Of a stretch of DNA of 43,959 bases, positions 8,576-15,785 are shown in pieces (positions within the stretch are counted from its first letter, which is position 1; every line of letters starts with the position of its first letter). Below the pieces are notes generated by a model. It did no database searches. It was not told the origin of the DNA and saw only the letters and a list, made by a program, of their open reading frames with translations. The stretch is taken from positions 1 to 43,959 of the forward strand of contig JAFECH010000368.1 in NCBI GenBank assembly GCA_018242255.1, given 5' to 3'. The position numbers and the translations under genes were made by a program. The stretch is from Pseudomonadota bacterium (GTDB taxonomy: Bacteria; Pseudomonadota; Alphaproteobacteria; Rhizobiales; Hyphomicrobiaceae).

Positions 8576-8803
8576 CTATTGGATGCGCGGCCGCCGATGG
8601 TACGGCTTGCTGCGAGAGCCCGAAGGCGTGTTGGTCGCGGTGTGCGCGTACCAGCGACGATGGAACATGACGTTCATCGGGATATCCATGGTGAAGCCGC
8701 CATCACGCCGTCGGGCAACGTTAACAGCGGCTTCGAACGTGCCTCGAGACACATTCCCGGCGAAGAGACGATCGCTCTCGACCTGGGAATCGTCAGTCAG
8801 CAT
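8576..8803 (-). CDS. Unrecognised 75-residue protein encoded just upstream of glnII
   Basis: Small protein that I do not recognise. It is very likely translated: GAGGAGG lies four bases before the ATG at 8803, the best ribosome binding site in this region, and the stop is 36 bases before the glnII start on the same strand. No signal peptide or membrane segment is evident. The first half is mildly acidic and the second half is rich in Arg, His and aromatic residues (MNVMFHRRWYAHTATN), ending in a basic tail (RSKPYHRRPRIQ). It should be co-transcribed with glnII. It could be a short regulatory protein, a leader whose translation affects glnII, or a nucleic-acid-binding protein; none of these is shown by sequence. 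Confidence 0.62.
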   Translation of the reverse strand: MLTDDSQVESDRLFAGNVSRGTFEAAVNVARRRDGGFTMDIPMNVMFHRRWYAHTATNTPSGSRSKPYHRRPRIQ

Positions 8804-9032
8804 CGAACCTCCTCAAATGAAGCATGGCCATCATAAGCCAAGGCTTGCCGCGGAACACAACGATGACTAAGTGCGTTCGACAGCAATGGCGATGCTACCG
8901 AAAGATGCAAAACCTGGCATGCCCATAATATGTGCAATTGCTGATTTCAATTGAGGCATCAGGAAAATCGGGCCATCATGAAGGACGAGCCGGTCTTTTA
9001 TGGCAGCCGGCGGAACGAAACGAGAGGCTAAA
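8804..9032. promoter_or_regulatory. Divergent control region between glnII operon and gstI-like gene
   Basis: This 229-base region must hold the promoters of the minus-strand glnII unit and of the plus-strand GstI-like gene. In rhizobia the equivalent region is activated by NtrC. On the minus strand 8882-8897 reads TAGCATCGCCATTGCT, which matches the sigma-54 form TGGCAYR-N4-TTGCW except for the first G of the -24 GG, an important base. Palindromes at 8905-8920 (ATGC-N8-GCAT) and 8934-8941 (GCAATTGC) could be operator sites. No site is certain. Confidence 0.4.
8852..8877 (+). promoter_or_regulatory. EcfG-type promoter motif
   Basis: GGAAC (8852-8856), 17 bases, CGTT (8874-8877) is the form recognised by the alphaproteobacterial general stress sigma factor EcfG. 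It points toward the GstI-like gene but would leave a leader of about 145 bases. Less than one such motif is expected by chance in a window this size, so a chance match is possible. Confidence 0.35.
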
Positions 9033-9236
9033 ATGGAAGAAAGGCAATTACGACCGACTGCTAAAATTTATCAATTCCCGAAGGGCGGACGTGCGTCTCT
9101 GCATGGTCAGGAGCGGTTGGTTAAGTCTGCAGCAGCAATTTTGCCGGCGTGGCATTTTCGCAAAGTCGGATTCAGCGATTGCTGGTATCACGAAGAAGCC
9201 GTCGAAGAAGACGCACGAGTGGTGCGTTGGAGCTGA
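9033..9236 (+). CDS. gstI: GstI-like protein (DUF2735), putative translational inhibitor of glnII
   Basis: Small protein of 67 residues that matches the DUF2735 pattern as I know it: an N-terminal segment TAKIYQFPKGGRASL and a C-terminal segment FSDCWYHEEAVEEDA. In Rhizobium leguminosarum the gene of this type, gstI, lies next to and divergent from glnII, and its product lowers translation of glnII mRNA. The same arrangement is seen here, with one extra small gene between them. ATG at 9033 has GAGAGG six bases upstream; a longer frame from 9000 lacks a site. A 14-bp hairpin with a later T6 follows the stop. The family match is from motif memory; the function is inferred from family and position. 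Confidence 0.78.
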   Translation: MEERQLRPTAKIYQFPKGGRASLHGQERLVKSAAAILPAWHFRKVGFSDCWYHEEAVEEDARVVRWS

Positions 9237-9282
9237 GCTTTGCGCTCACCCGTGTCGAAATTGACGAATTGACCGCTGATGA

Positions 9283-9316
9283 TCGCGCGAAGGGTTGGCT
9301 CGAACCTTTTGCGCGA
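9283..9316 (+). terminator. Strong hairpin between gstI-like gene and glsA
   Basis: TCGCGCGAAGGGTT (9283-9296) pairs with AACCTTTTGCGCGA (9303-9316) over 14 positions, two of them G-T, with a six-base loop. A run of six T lies 20 bases further (9336-9341). It sits between two convergent genes and could end both transcripts. Confidence 0.6.
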
Positions 9317-9465
9317 AATGGGTGAATTTAGAACCTTTTTTAATCTTCGATAAAATCAAAAGCGATTTCTGTCCTGAACATTATGAGGCGATGTTCGGGG
9401 CTTTTTTGCACGAGCACTGCTCTTTACCGCACTGGCGGATGGCGCTTCGGCGAACGCTGCCTCAT

Positions 9466-10410
9466 TCACGCGCCGAAGATCGACCAGCCCATCTTCTTGG
9501 CGAGCTTCTCGAGCGCAATCTCGCCGCGTCTGGAATTGCCCGAGGAGTCTAATCCCGGCGACCAGACGGCTATCGACGCCTTCCCCGGAGCGACCGCCAG
9601 GATGCCTCCACCGACCCCGCTTTTGCCCGGCAGGCCGACTCGATAGGCGAATTCACCGGAGCCATCGTAGTGTCCACACGTCAGCATGAGCGCGTTGATC
9701 CGACGCGCCCGTTCCGGTTGCACAACTGCCAGGCCAGTCGAGGGATTGCTGCCATTTTGTGCAAGAAAGCGCGCCGCCATGGCTAACTGGCGGCATGACA
9801 TGGCGATGGCGCAGTGGTGGAAATAGACGCCAAGAGTAAAATCCACCGGGTTATCGAGAACGCCGAAAGATTTCATATAATTGGCGAGCGCCGCGTTTCG
9901 AAAGCCGGTTCGATGTTCGGAGGCGGCAACTTCTTGGTCAATGGTGACGGTTGGGTCATCGGCTAAAAATTGCATAAACCGCAATATTTCGCCTAGCGCC
10001 TCGCGCGGTTGGTGACCGGACAGAATCAAATCCGTCACGGCAATAGCGCCGGCGTTAATGAAGGGATTGCGCGGAATCCCCTGTTCGCGTTCGAGCTGCA
10101 CAATGGAATTGAACGGGCTGCCGGACGGCTCGCGGCCGACGCGGGTCCAGAGCCTGTTTCCTACCTTGCCCAACGCCAGCGTCAGCGTGAAGACCTTCGA
10201 GATGCTTTGAATGGAGAATGGAACGTCGCCGTCGCCACCGACAATCACGTTGCCGTCTGCTTCAATCACGGCGATGCCGAAGTACTTGGGATCGACGCAG
10301 GCAAGCTCCGGAATGTACGACGCGACTGTGCCGCGCTCGGACACGCCGCGCATCTCGTCGACTATTTCTTCGATCACCGTCTGAAGCTTGCCCACCGAAC
10401 TTTCCATCAT
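9466..10410 (-). CDS. glsA: Glutaminase
   Basis: Hydrolyses glutamine to glutamate and ammonia in the cytoplasm. It is a beta-lactamase-fold glutaminase of about 314 residues, the usual length being near 308. Motifs: [23 protein letters not shown] with the catalytic Ser-x-x-Lys (S69 and K72 when counted from the ATG at 10410), [34 protein letters not shown] and [20 protein letters not shown] at 10458 would add 16 residues; neither start has a strong ribosome binding site, so I chose the ATG by family length. It lies close to glnII and the GstI-like gene, so enzymes that make and break glutamine are neighbours. Bacterial glutaminases of this type often serve acid resistance or nitrogen release. 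Confidence 0.95.
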   Translation of the reverse strand: MMESSVGKLQTVIEEIVDEMRGVSERGTVASYIPELACVDPKYFGIAVIEADGNVIVGGDGDVPFSIQSISKVFTLTLALGKVGNRLWTRVGREPSGSPFNSIVQLEREQGIPRNPFINAGAIAVTDLILSGHQPREALGEILRFMQFLADDPTVTIDQEVAASEHRTGFRNAALANYMKSFGVLDNPVDFTLGVYFHHCAIAMSCRQLAMAARFLAQNGSNPSTGLAVVQPERARRINALMLTCGHYDGSGEFAYRVGLPGKSGVGGGILAVAPGKASIAVWSPGLDSSGNSRRGEIALEKLAKKMGWSIFGA

Positions 10411-10502
10411 GCCATTTGCGAACTGCTGAACTTCTAGCGGGCAGCCGTCAAATCGCACAAGTTCCAGAGCGGCGCACCGTGAGCATCACGGCGCCATGAA
10501 GC

Positions 10503-10525
10503 GCCGCGCGCATGCAGCGCGCGGC
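10503..10525 (-). terminator. Hairpin downstream of the short-chain dehydrogenase gene
   Basis: GCCGCGCGC and GCGCGCGGC form a perfect 9-bp stem with a five-base loop, about 30 bases after the stop of the minus-strand dehydrogenase gene. There is no T-tract; this could be a terminator or mRNA end stabiliser. Confidence 0.5.
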
Positions 10526-10554
10526 TTACAATCGAACAGAGCGGAGCCTATCGC

Positions 10555-11364
10555 TTACGCCGTCCGCGCAGCTTTGATGCCATAACGTGGTGCCGGAACT
10601 GAGTTGCCGAACTTCGTCGAAATAGATTTGCGATTCGCCTCAAATTTGGTCCAATCGTCACTGTCCTGGAGACCCGGGATCGTGACCAACTCGCCGTTGT
10701 CGAGGCCGACGAGCGATGCATCGACCATCGCTTCCGCCGGCATGACGATCGACGATGGCATATTGTGATGCGGATAGCCGGCGATGTCCCAGAACTCCGT
10801 AGCCGTCGCGCCCGGAAGGACGGTTTGAATGCGAATACCCTTATCCGCGAGGTCGTGCTGTAGCGAATGGCCGAGCGCCAGCACGTAGGCTTTTGTTGCT
10901 CCATAAACGCCATTGAGCATTTCGGCCGCGATGCCGACAACCGACGATATGTTGATAATCGTGCCTCTTCCCCGCGAGGCAAACGCAGGCGCGGCGGCAT
11001 AGGTCAAGCGCGTCAACGCCGTGACGTTGAGATCGATCATCTCTTCCATCTTGTCGACGTCAGCCTGGAGCAACGACCCAACAGCGCCGAAGCCCGCGTT
11101 GTTGACGAGCATCGTAATGGCCGGATTTTCCTTCAGCACGCTTTCGACCTTGGCCAACGACGCTTTGTCGTTCAAATCTGCAGGCAGGATCGTAACCGAG
11201 CGCCCGGTCGCGCTTGTGATCCGTTGAGCAACGTCCTTCAGACGTTCCTCGTTGCGGGCGACGAGGATCAAATCGTAGCCCCTTTTGGCGAGACGGTCGG
11301 CGTAAATGGCGCCGATGCCGCTGGATGCGCCGGTAACGAGGGCGGTGCCTTTCGATGCGCTCAT
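10555..11364 (-). CDS. Short-chain dehydrogenase/reductase (classical SDR)
   Basis: NAD(P)-dependent oxidoreductase of 269 residues. Rossmann motif TGASSGIG (11-18), VARNEERL after the second strand suggesting NADP preference, structural NNAG (88-91), and active site Ser140/141, Tyr154, Lys158 (VYGATKAY). The segment after the active site (IQTVLPGATATEFWDIAG) is typical. The substrate is unknown; the closest remembered types are the DltE-like uncharacterised SDRs. The gene is divergent from the GlxA-type regulator about 110 bases away, so that regulator probably controls it. Start is ATG at 11364. Confidence 0.9.
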   Translation of the reverse strand: MSASKGTALVTGASSGIGAIYADRLAKRGYDLILVARNEERLKDVAQRITSATGRSVTILPADLNDKASLAKVESVLKENPAITMLVNNAGFGAVGSLLQADVDKMEEMIDLNVTALTRLTYAAAPAFASRGRGTIINISSVVGIAAEMLNGVYGATKAYVLALGHSLQHDLADKGIRIQTVLPGATATEFWDIAGYPHHNMPSSIVMPAEAMVDASLVGLDNGELVTIPGLQDSDDWTKFEANRKSISTKFGNSVPAPRYGIKAARTA

Positions 11365-11476
11365 AACAAGTCTCCGTTGTTGTCTGGATGCGATCGCTGG
11401 TAGGTAGGCTTGCGTTGCGTTGTCTCAAACGTCATATATGAGGCGTTTTCGGCCATTGCCCTTCAGGAGCCTCAAC

Positions 11477-12505
11477 TTGCGCATCGGATTTGTCGTTTAT
11501 CCAAACTGTTCGCTGATGGGGCTGGCCACTTCCGCCGTCTTCGAGATCGCAAACATCGTGCGCGGAGAAAACGCTTACGAGATGCTGTTTCTGTCGGAAA
11601 ACGGCGGATTGATCAAAAGCTCGCCCGGACTGCTCCTCGATACGAAGAGGATCGGCGGGATGGCGATAGATACGCTTATCGTCGACGGCGCGAACGAGCC
11701 GAAACCCGCATCGCCAGGTATGATCAAATATCTTCAGTCAGCCCAGCGCCGCTTCCGGCGCGTGGCCGCGACCTGCACGGGAGCACTCGTGCTTGGCGAT
11801 GCAGGGCTGCTTGACGGCAAGCGCGTGACGACGCACTGGCTCTTCGCCCGAACGTTGCAGGAGAAATGTCCGACGGCCCTCGTCGATGAAGATCGCATTT
11901 TCATCAACGACGGCAAGATCTGGACGTCGGCAGGTATGAGCGCCGGAATCGATCTTGCACTGGCGTTGGTCGAAGCCGATCTTGGCGCGGAGACGGCGCG
12001 CTCCGTTGCGCGGAAACTCGTGCTGTATCATCGGCGGTCCGGCGGACAATCGCAATTCTCCGAACTGCTCGAACTGGAGCCGAAATCCGATCGCATTCAG
12101 ACGGCGCTCAATTACGCGAAGAAGAACTTGCATCGATCGCTCACCGTAACTGATCTTGCCGCGGCGGCGCATTTAAGCCCTCGGCAATTCTCGCGCGCCT
12201 TTCGCGACGAGACCGGGCAATCCCCTGCGAAGGCGATCGAGTCACTCCGCGTCGAGGCCGCCCGCATTTTGATGGAACAGACAAGGCATTCGATCGACGT
12301 CGTTGCGCGTCAGACAGGCTTTGCCGATCGCGGGAGAATGCGTCGCGCGTTTCTGCGGGTGTTGGGCCAGCCGCCGCAGGTGATCCGACGGAACATACGC
12401 CAGGAGACCGAGCATTTGCGGGGACGCTCGGCAGCAGCTCTGCGCGGTGAGAAACGGGCTGTCGCGAAAAAACACACAACGCGCGGCGCAGCTTCTGCTG
12501 GCTAG
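11477..12505 (+). CDS. GlxA-family transcriptional regulator (DJ-1/PfpI-like + AraC HTH)
   Basis: Regulator of 342 residues with an N-terminal DJ-1/PfpI-like ligand domain (LRIGFVVYPNCSLMGLA; nucleophile region VAATCTGALVLGDAGLLDGKRVTTHW) and a C-terminal AraC-type pair of helix-turn-helix motifs (LTVTDLAAAAHLSPRQFSR, then SIDVVARQTGFADRGRMRRAF). The cysteine in ATCTGA is at the position of the DJ-1 nucleophile. TTG at 11477 is the best start: AGGAG lies at 11465-11469 and the protein then begins MRIGF as others in the family; starts at 11420 or 11438 lack a site. It is divergent from the SDR gene and probably activates or represses it. The C-terminal tail of about 40 residues is basic and probably disordered. 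Confidence 0.88.
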   Translation: MRIGFVVYPNCSLMGLATSAVFEIANIVRGENAYEMLFLSENGGLIKSSPGLLLDTKRIGGMAIDTLIVDGANEPKPASPGMIKYLQSAQRRFRRVAATCTGALVLGDAGLLDGKRVTTHWLFARTLQEKCPTALVDEDRIFINDGKIWTSAGMSAGIDLALALVEADLGAETARSVARKLVLYHRRSGGQSQFSELLELEPKSDRIQTALNYAKKNLHRSLTVTDLAAAAHLSPRQFSRAFRDETGQSPAKAIESLRVEAARILMEQTRHSIDVVARQTGFADRGRMRRAFLRVLGQPPQVIRRNIRQETEHLRGRSAAALRGEKRAVAKKHTTRGAASAG

Positions 12506-12743
12506 TCGGTTTTTGCGCTCGGGGCGCGGATGGTGGTCGCCGCTGTTTGCTATCGATGTCAAAAATTCGGACGCTCCGGGCAAGCCCGCGGCTTTCGCTA
12601 TTGGTAATTTTTGAACGGATTTGAACTAAAGAGCTTATGGCACAGGCAGCGGCGTTCGCGTCTTCTGCCCTGTCTTCCGATGTGCCTGTGCGCAAACGCT
12701 GAGATGTAAGTCTTTGGAAGAATAGTCCTTATTCCTCAATACT

Positions 12744-12768
12744 GGAACTTTGGATCGGCTTCTCCGTT
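12744..12768 (+). promoter_or_regulatory. EcfG-type general stress promoter
   Basis: GGAAC (12744-12748), 16 bases, CGTT (12765-12768), ending 30 bases before the GTG start of the small membrane protein. Spacing, distance and orientation are all right for a real promoter: transcription would start near 12778. Confidence 0.65.
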
Positions 12769-12798
12769 ATCTTACTCAATGTTGTCGGAGTTTGACCC

Positions 12799-12996
12799 GT
12801 GGATGGATATCTGAACGACATCCTGCTCGCCCTCTCTGTGATTGCAGCTCCAATCATTTTCGGCTTGTTGTTGTATTACGGACTGACGATCAACGATCGC
12901 CACCATCATGAGGACGGGGGGACTGCCAAGCAATCCGTGCCGAACACGGGAAACACGCAGCCCGGGGCCGACACGGCCAAGGCGAAATCTGCGTAG
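12799..12996 (+). CDS. Small single-pass membrane protein under a stress-type promoter
   Basis: 65-residue protein with one membrane segment at about 7-29 (ILLALSVIAAPIIFGLLLYYGL), then a His-rich patch (DRHHHEDGG) and a Ala/Thr/Lys-rich polar tail, probably cytoplasmic or periplasmic and flexible. GTG at 12799 has GGAG eight bases upstream (12787-12790). I do not recognise a family. The EcfG-type promoter directly upstream suggests it is made in stationary phase or under osmotic, heat or oxidative stress. It converges with the DUF900-type lipoprotein gene, 39 bases away. The histidine patch could bind metal, but this is speculation. Confidence 0.65.
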   Translation: MDGYLNDILLALSVIAAPIIFGLLLYYGLTINDRHHHEDGGTAKQSVPNTGNTQPGADTAKAKSA

Positions 12997-13035
12997 CAGT
13001 CATCCTTCTTAAGCGTCTGTCGGGCGACTTCGCCG

Positions 13036-14607
13036 TCAGTTGGTTGCCTGGAAGCGCCAGTAAACTCCGCCCGGACTTTCTACCGCAAGAATGCTTTTCA
13101 AGCGCTTGTCCGGCGGGCGGACGCCAAATTCTACAAGCGCCTTCACGTCGTCGAGAAGCGCCGGGTTCTCGGCGTAGCCCGAATGATTTAGCCCCAGCGC
13201 ATCGGTCGAGACGGCCGTTACGTCGATGGTGTCAACGCCGGGAATGATCAACGGACCGTCTTTCGGAACGTCGCCCGCGCGAGGAACTCCGCCCCAGAAG
13301 CGTTGCGAATACCCAAGCGCCCGATCATTCGACGCGGCGTAGAGCGTCACGCCCTTGGCGAAGTTTTTGATCTCGCGCGCTATGATGTTGAACTTGTCCC
13401 GATCGACGTCAGGCGCTGCAAGAATGACCTGACTGATGACGACGCCTTGGGGAATTTTTGGCCGTAGCCGTTCGAGAACGCGCAACAGAAGCTCGTTACC
13501 CATCGAGTGCGCGATGAGGCTGATGGATTTCGCGCCGCTCTTTTGAATGACCATGTCGAGAAATTCGGCGAGCATCGGCTCCGCCTGCTCAACGCTGCCA
13601 TGATGATACGTATAACTCGCGACGTTACCGCCCGAGGGCCAGCTATATAGGAACGGCGCTCCGTCGAACCCCAGGTCGTAGGCGATCTGCGCCGTCCGGT
13701 AGAGCGCGCAATCGAACGATGTGTTGAAGCCATGGACGAAGACCAGGGCATGATCCTTAAAGGTCGATGATTTCGCCAGTTGCTCTTTCACGAGCGCCAA
13801 CATCTGGTCTTCCGTCAGGCTCGTAATCTCCTGCACGGTGAAGTGCTTATCGGGGTCTTCCTTCTCGGCGTAGATCTTGATCTTGAAATACGGGATCTCG
13901 ATCACGCGCGGCCGCTCAATATGCGGCACCTCGTGGCTGAACGGCACGGTGATCAGCGCGCGGCCAAGTTGCAGCTTGTGTCCGCGTTCAGAGCCAAACT
14001 GAAGTCGCGTCGGGTCGGGCTCAACTGCGCGATCCGTTCCATAGAAAACCGGGACGACTTTGTATTTTTTGTTCGGGTCGGTTTCAACAGCAGCGCGCGC
14101 GGCGGCACTTGGCGCGGCCGGTGGCGGCGCCGCAGCGACGGGTGGCGGCGGCGGGGGCGCTGGAGACGGAGCTGCTGTCCGGGCCTCTCCGGCTGCCTCC
14201 TCTTGCGGCGGTGGCGCGGCGCCTCCGGCCGGTGCGTTTTCCGTTTCCGGTTCCGCCGCCGACGATGAATCGGCTTCGCTCTCCGCGTCGTTACGTGGCG
14301 CGGCAGCCTTCTTCTTACGATAGTAATGGTAGGTTCCGGGCTTCTCGTCGGTACCGCTCGATGCCTGGCTTTGCTCTTGCGCGTCAGATGGTTCGGGAGG
14401 CACCGGCTTAGGGGCGCTTGCCTCCGGCGCAGCAGGTGCAGGCGAACCCGCTGGCTCTTCCTCGATGGAGCGTGATTGATTATCGGCGGTCTTGCCGATC
14501 TTTGGGGCTTCGGAACAGGCCGTCAGCAGGCCACACGCGAGAATTGCCGTCAGGCCGATCTTTGCGAGCGATCCTTGCCGCCGCCAGCGTTCGGAAACCC
14601 AGTTCAC
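13036..14607 (-). CDS. Lipoprotein with alpha/beta hydrolase domain (DUF900)
   Basis: Exported lipoprotein of 523 residues. A signal peptide ends in a lipobox (GLLTAC, Cys about 31). Residues about 35-180 are a Pro/Ala/Glu-rich, low-complexity spacer (including PPPPPP). The rest is an alpha/beta-hydrolase of the DUF900 type: KYKVVPVFYGTDRAVEP, VFVHGFNTSFDCALYRTAQIAYDLGFDG, LYSWPSGG, and the nucleophile elbow LIAHSMGN (G/A-x-S-x-G form) with APDVD and NHSGY for the acid and histidine regions. Probable esterase or lipase acting at the cell envelope; substrate unknown. The spacer would let the catalytic domain reach away from the membrane. Single gene, ATG at 14607. Confidence 0.85.
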   Translation of the reverse strand: MNWVSERWRRQGSLAKIGLTAILACGLLTACSEAPKIGKTADNQSRSIEEEPAGSPAPAAPEASAPKPVPPEPSDAQEQSQASSGTDEKPGTYHYYRKKKAAAPRNDAESEADSSSAAEPETENAPAGGAAPPPQEEAAGEARTAAPSPAPPPPPPVAAAPPPAAPSAAARAAVETDPNKKYKVVPVFYGTDRAVEPDPTRLQFGSERGHKLQLGRALITVPFSHEVPHIERPRVIEIPYFKIKIYAEKEDPDKHFTVQEITSLTEDQMLALVKEQLAKSSTFKDHALVFVHGFNTSFDCALYRTAQIAYDLGFDGAPFLYSWPSGGNVASYTYHHGSVEQAEPMLAEFLDMVIQKSGAKSISLIAHSMGNELLLRVLERLRPKIPQGVVISQVILAAPDVDRDKFNIIAREIKNFAKGVTLYAASNDRALGYSQRFWGGVPRAGDVPKDGPLIIPGVDTIDVTAVSTDALGLNHSGYAENPALLDDVKALVEFGVRPPDKRLKSILAVESPGGVYWRFQATN

Positions 14608-14777
14608 ACCACCCTCCCTTCAAGACCCCACCCAAGGCTACGGAGCTTGGGCTCCGCAAGCAACCGGATCTATGGCATGTGATTGTGACGACGAAGAGCG
14701 AAATCGCAGCTTGCAGCCGGATCGTTTTTCTTGTCCAACGTCGCCTTTGCTAACGAACAGGATTCAGCATTTAAGCC

Positions 14778-15779
14778 ATGGCCGTTACAGCCCTACCAGC
14801 ACACAGAATTTCGGTTTCCGATTATGTATCGGGTATTGCTGGCGGAGACCGAACATTGCTGGCACGCGCTATCACACTTGTGGAAAGTTCGAATCCGGAG
14901 CACAGCCGGCTGGCGCAAAAAGTTCTGCAGGAGCTGCTACCGAAAACCGGAAATGCCGTTCGGCTCGGCATCACCGGCGTGCCGGGCGTCGGCAAATCGA
15001 CGACCATTGATCAACTCGGCATGAACCTGATCGCAGACGGTCACCTCGTGGCGGTGCTCGCAATCGATCCGACATCGAAGCGGTCAGGCGGGTCGATCCT
15101 CGGTGACAAAACGCGGATGAGCTCGCTGGCGCAGGAGCGGAACGCGTTCATTCGCCCATCGCCCTCGTCGGGCACTCTTGGCGGCGTGACGCGGCGCACA
15201 CGCGAGACGATGGCGCTCGTGGAGGCAGCAGGTTTCGACGTCGTGATCGTGGAGACGGTGGGTGTCGGGCAATCGGAAGTCGCGGTCGCCGACATGGTCG
15301 ATTTCTTCTTAGTGTTGCTGCTGGCGGGCGGCGGCGACGATCTGCAGGGCATCAAGAAGGGTATCATCGAACTTGCCGACATGATCGCCATCAACAAGGC
15401 GGACGGCGACAACATCAAACGGGCCGAGAGCGCTGCGGGGGACTACAAGAACGCGCTGCAGATTTTTACACCGCATGGGGCGACATGGTTTCCGCCGGTG
15501 CTGACCGTTTCCGGGCGCGACAACCGCGGCCTCAAAGAGCTTTGGGAAAAGGTTCTCGAACATCGTAAAACGATGACGGAGACCGGCGAATTTGCCAAAC
15601 GCCGACAGGTTCAGGCTGTGTCCTGGATGCGCGACATGCTGGAAGACCGGCTGATGGGCGCGCTCAAGGCCAATCCTCAGGTCGCAGCGGAGCTTCCGAA
15701 GATCGAGGCGGCCGTGCGTCACGGCACCCTGCTGCCGACACTCGCCGTCGACAAAGTCATGGCGATGATGGGGCTTTGA
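14778..15779 (+). CDS. meaB: MeaB/ArgK-type GTPase for methylmalonyl-CoA mutase
   Basis: G3E-family GTPase of 333 residues that protects and reloads the B12 enzyme methylmalonyl-CoA mutase. P-loop GVPGVGKST (67-75), AIDPTSKRSGGSILGDKTRM, SGTLGGVTRRTRETM, IVETVGVGQSE (Mg/switch region) and INKADGDN (guanine specificity), with the C-terminal dimerisation helices. Intact by length. In serine-cycle methylotrophs MeaB is needed for growth on C1 compounds because the ethylmalonyl-CoA pathway uses mutases of this kind. The mutase subunits are not in this window. No strong ribosome binding site is seen before the ATG. It converges with the esterase gene, six bases apart. Confidence 0.95.
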   Translation: MAVTALPAHRISVSDYVSGIAGGDRTLLARAITLVESSNPEHSRLAQKVLQELLPKTGNAVRLGITGVPGVGKSTTIDQLGMNLIADGHLVAVLAIDPTSKRSGGSILGDKTRMSSLAQERNAFIRPSPSSGTLGGVTRRTRETMALVEAAGFDVVIVETVGVGQSEVAVADMVDFFLVLLLAGGGDDLQGIKKGIIELADMIAINKADGDNIKRAESAAGDYKNALQIFTPHGATWFPPVLTVSGRDNRGLKELWEKVLEHRKTMTETGEFAKRRQVQAVSWMRDMLEDRLMGALKANPQVAAELPKIEAAVRHGTLLPTLAVDKVMAMMGL

Positions 15780-15785
15780 CCCCCC

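Noticed and set aside
9295-9552. 85-codon plus-strand frame after the GstI-like gene
   Set aside because: Starts within the terminator hairpin, has no ribosome binding site and runs into glsA.
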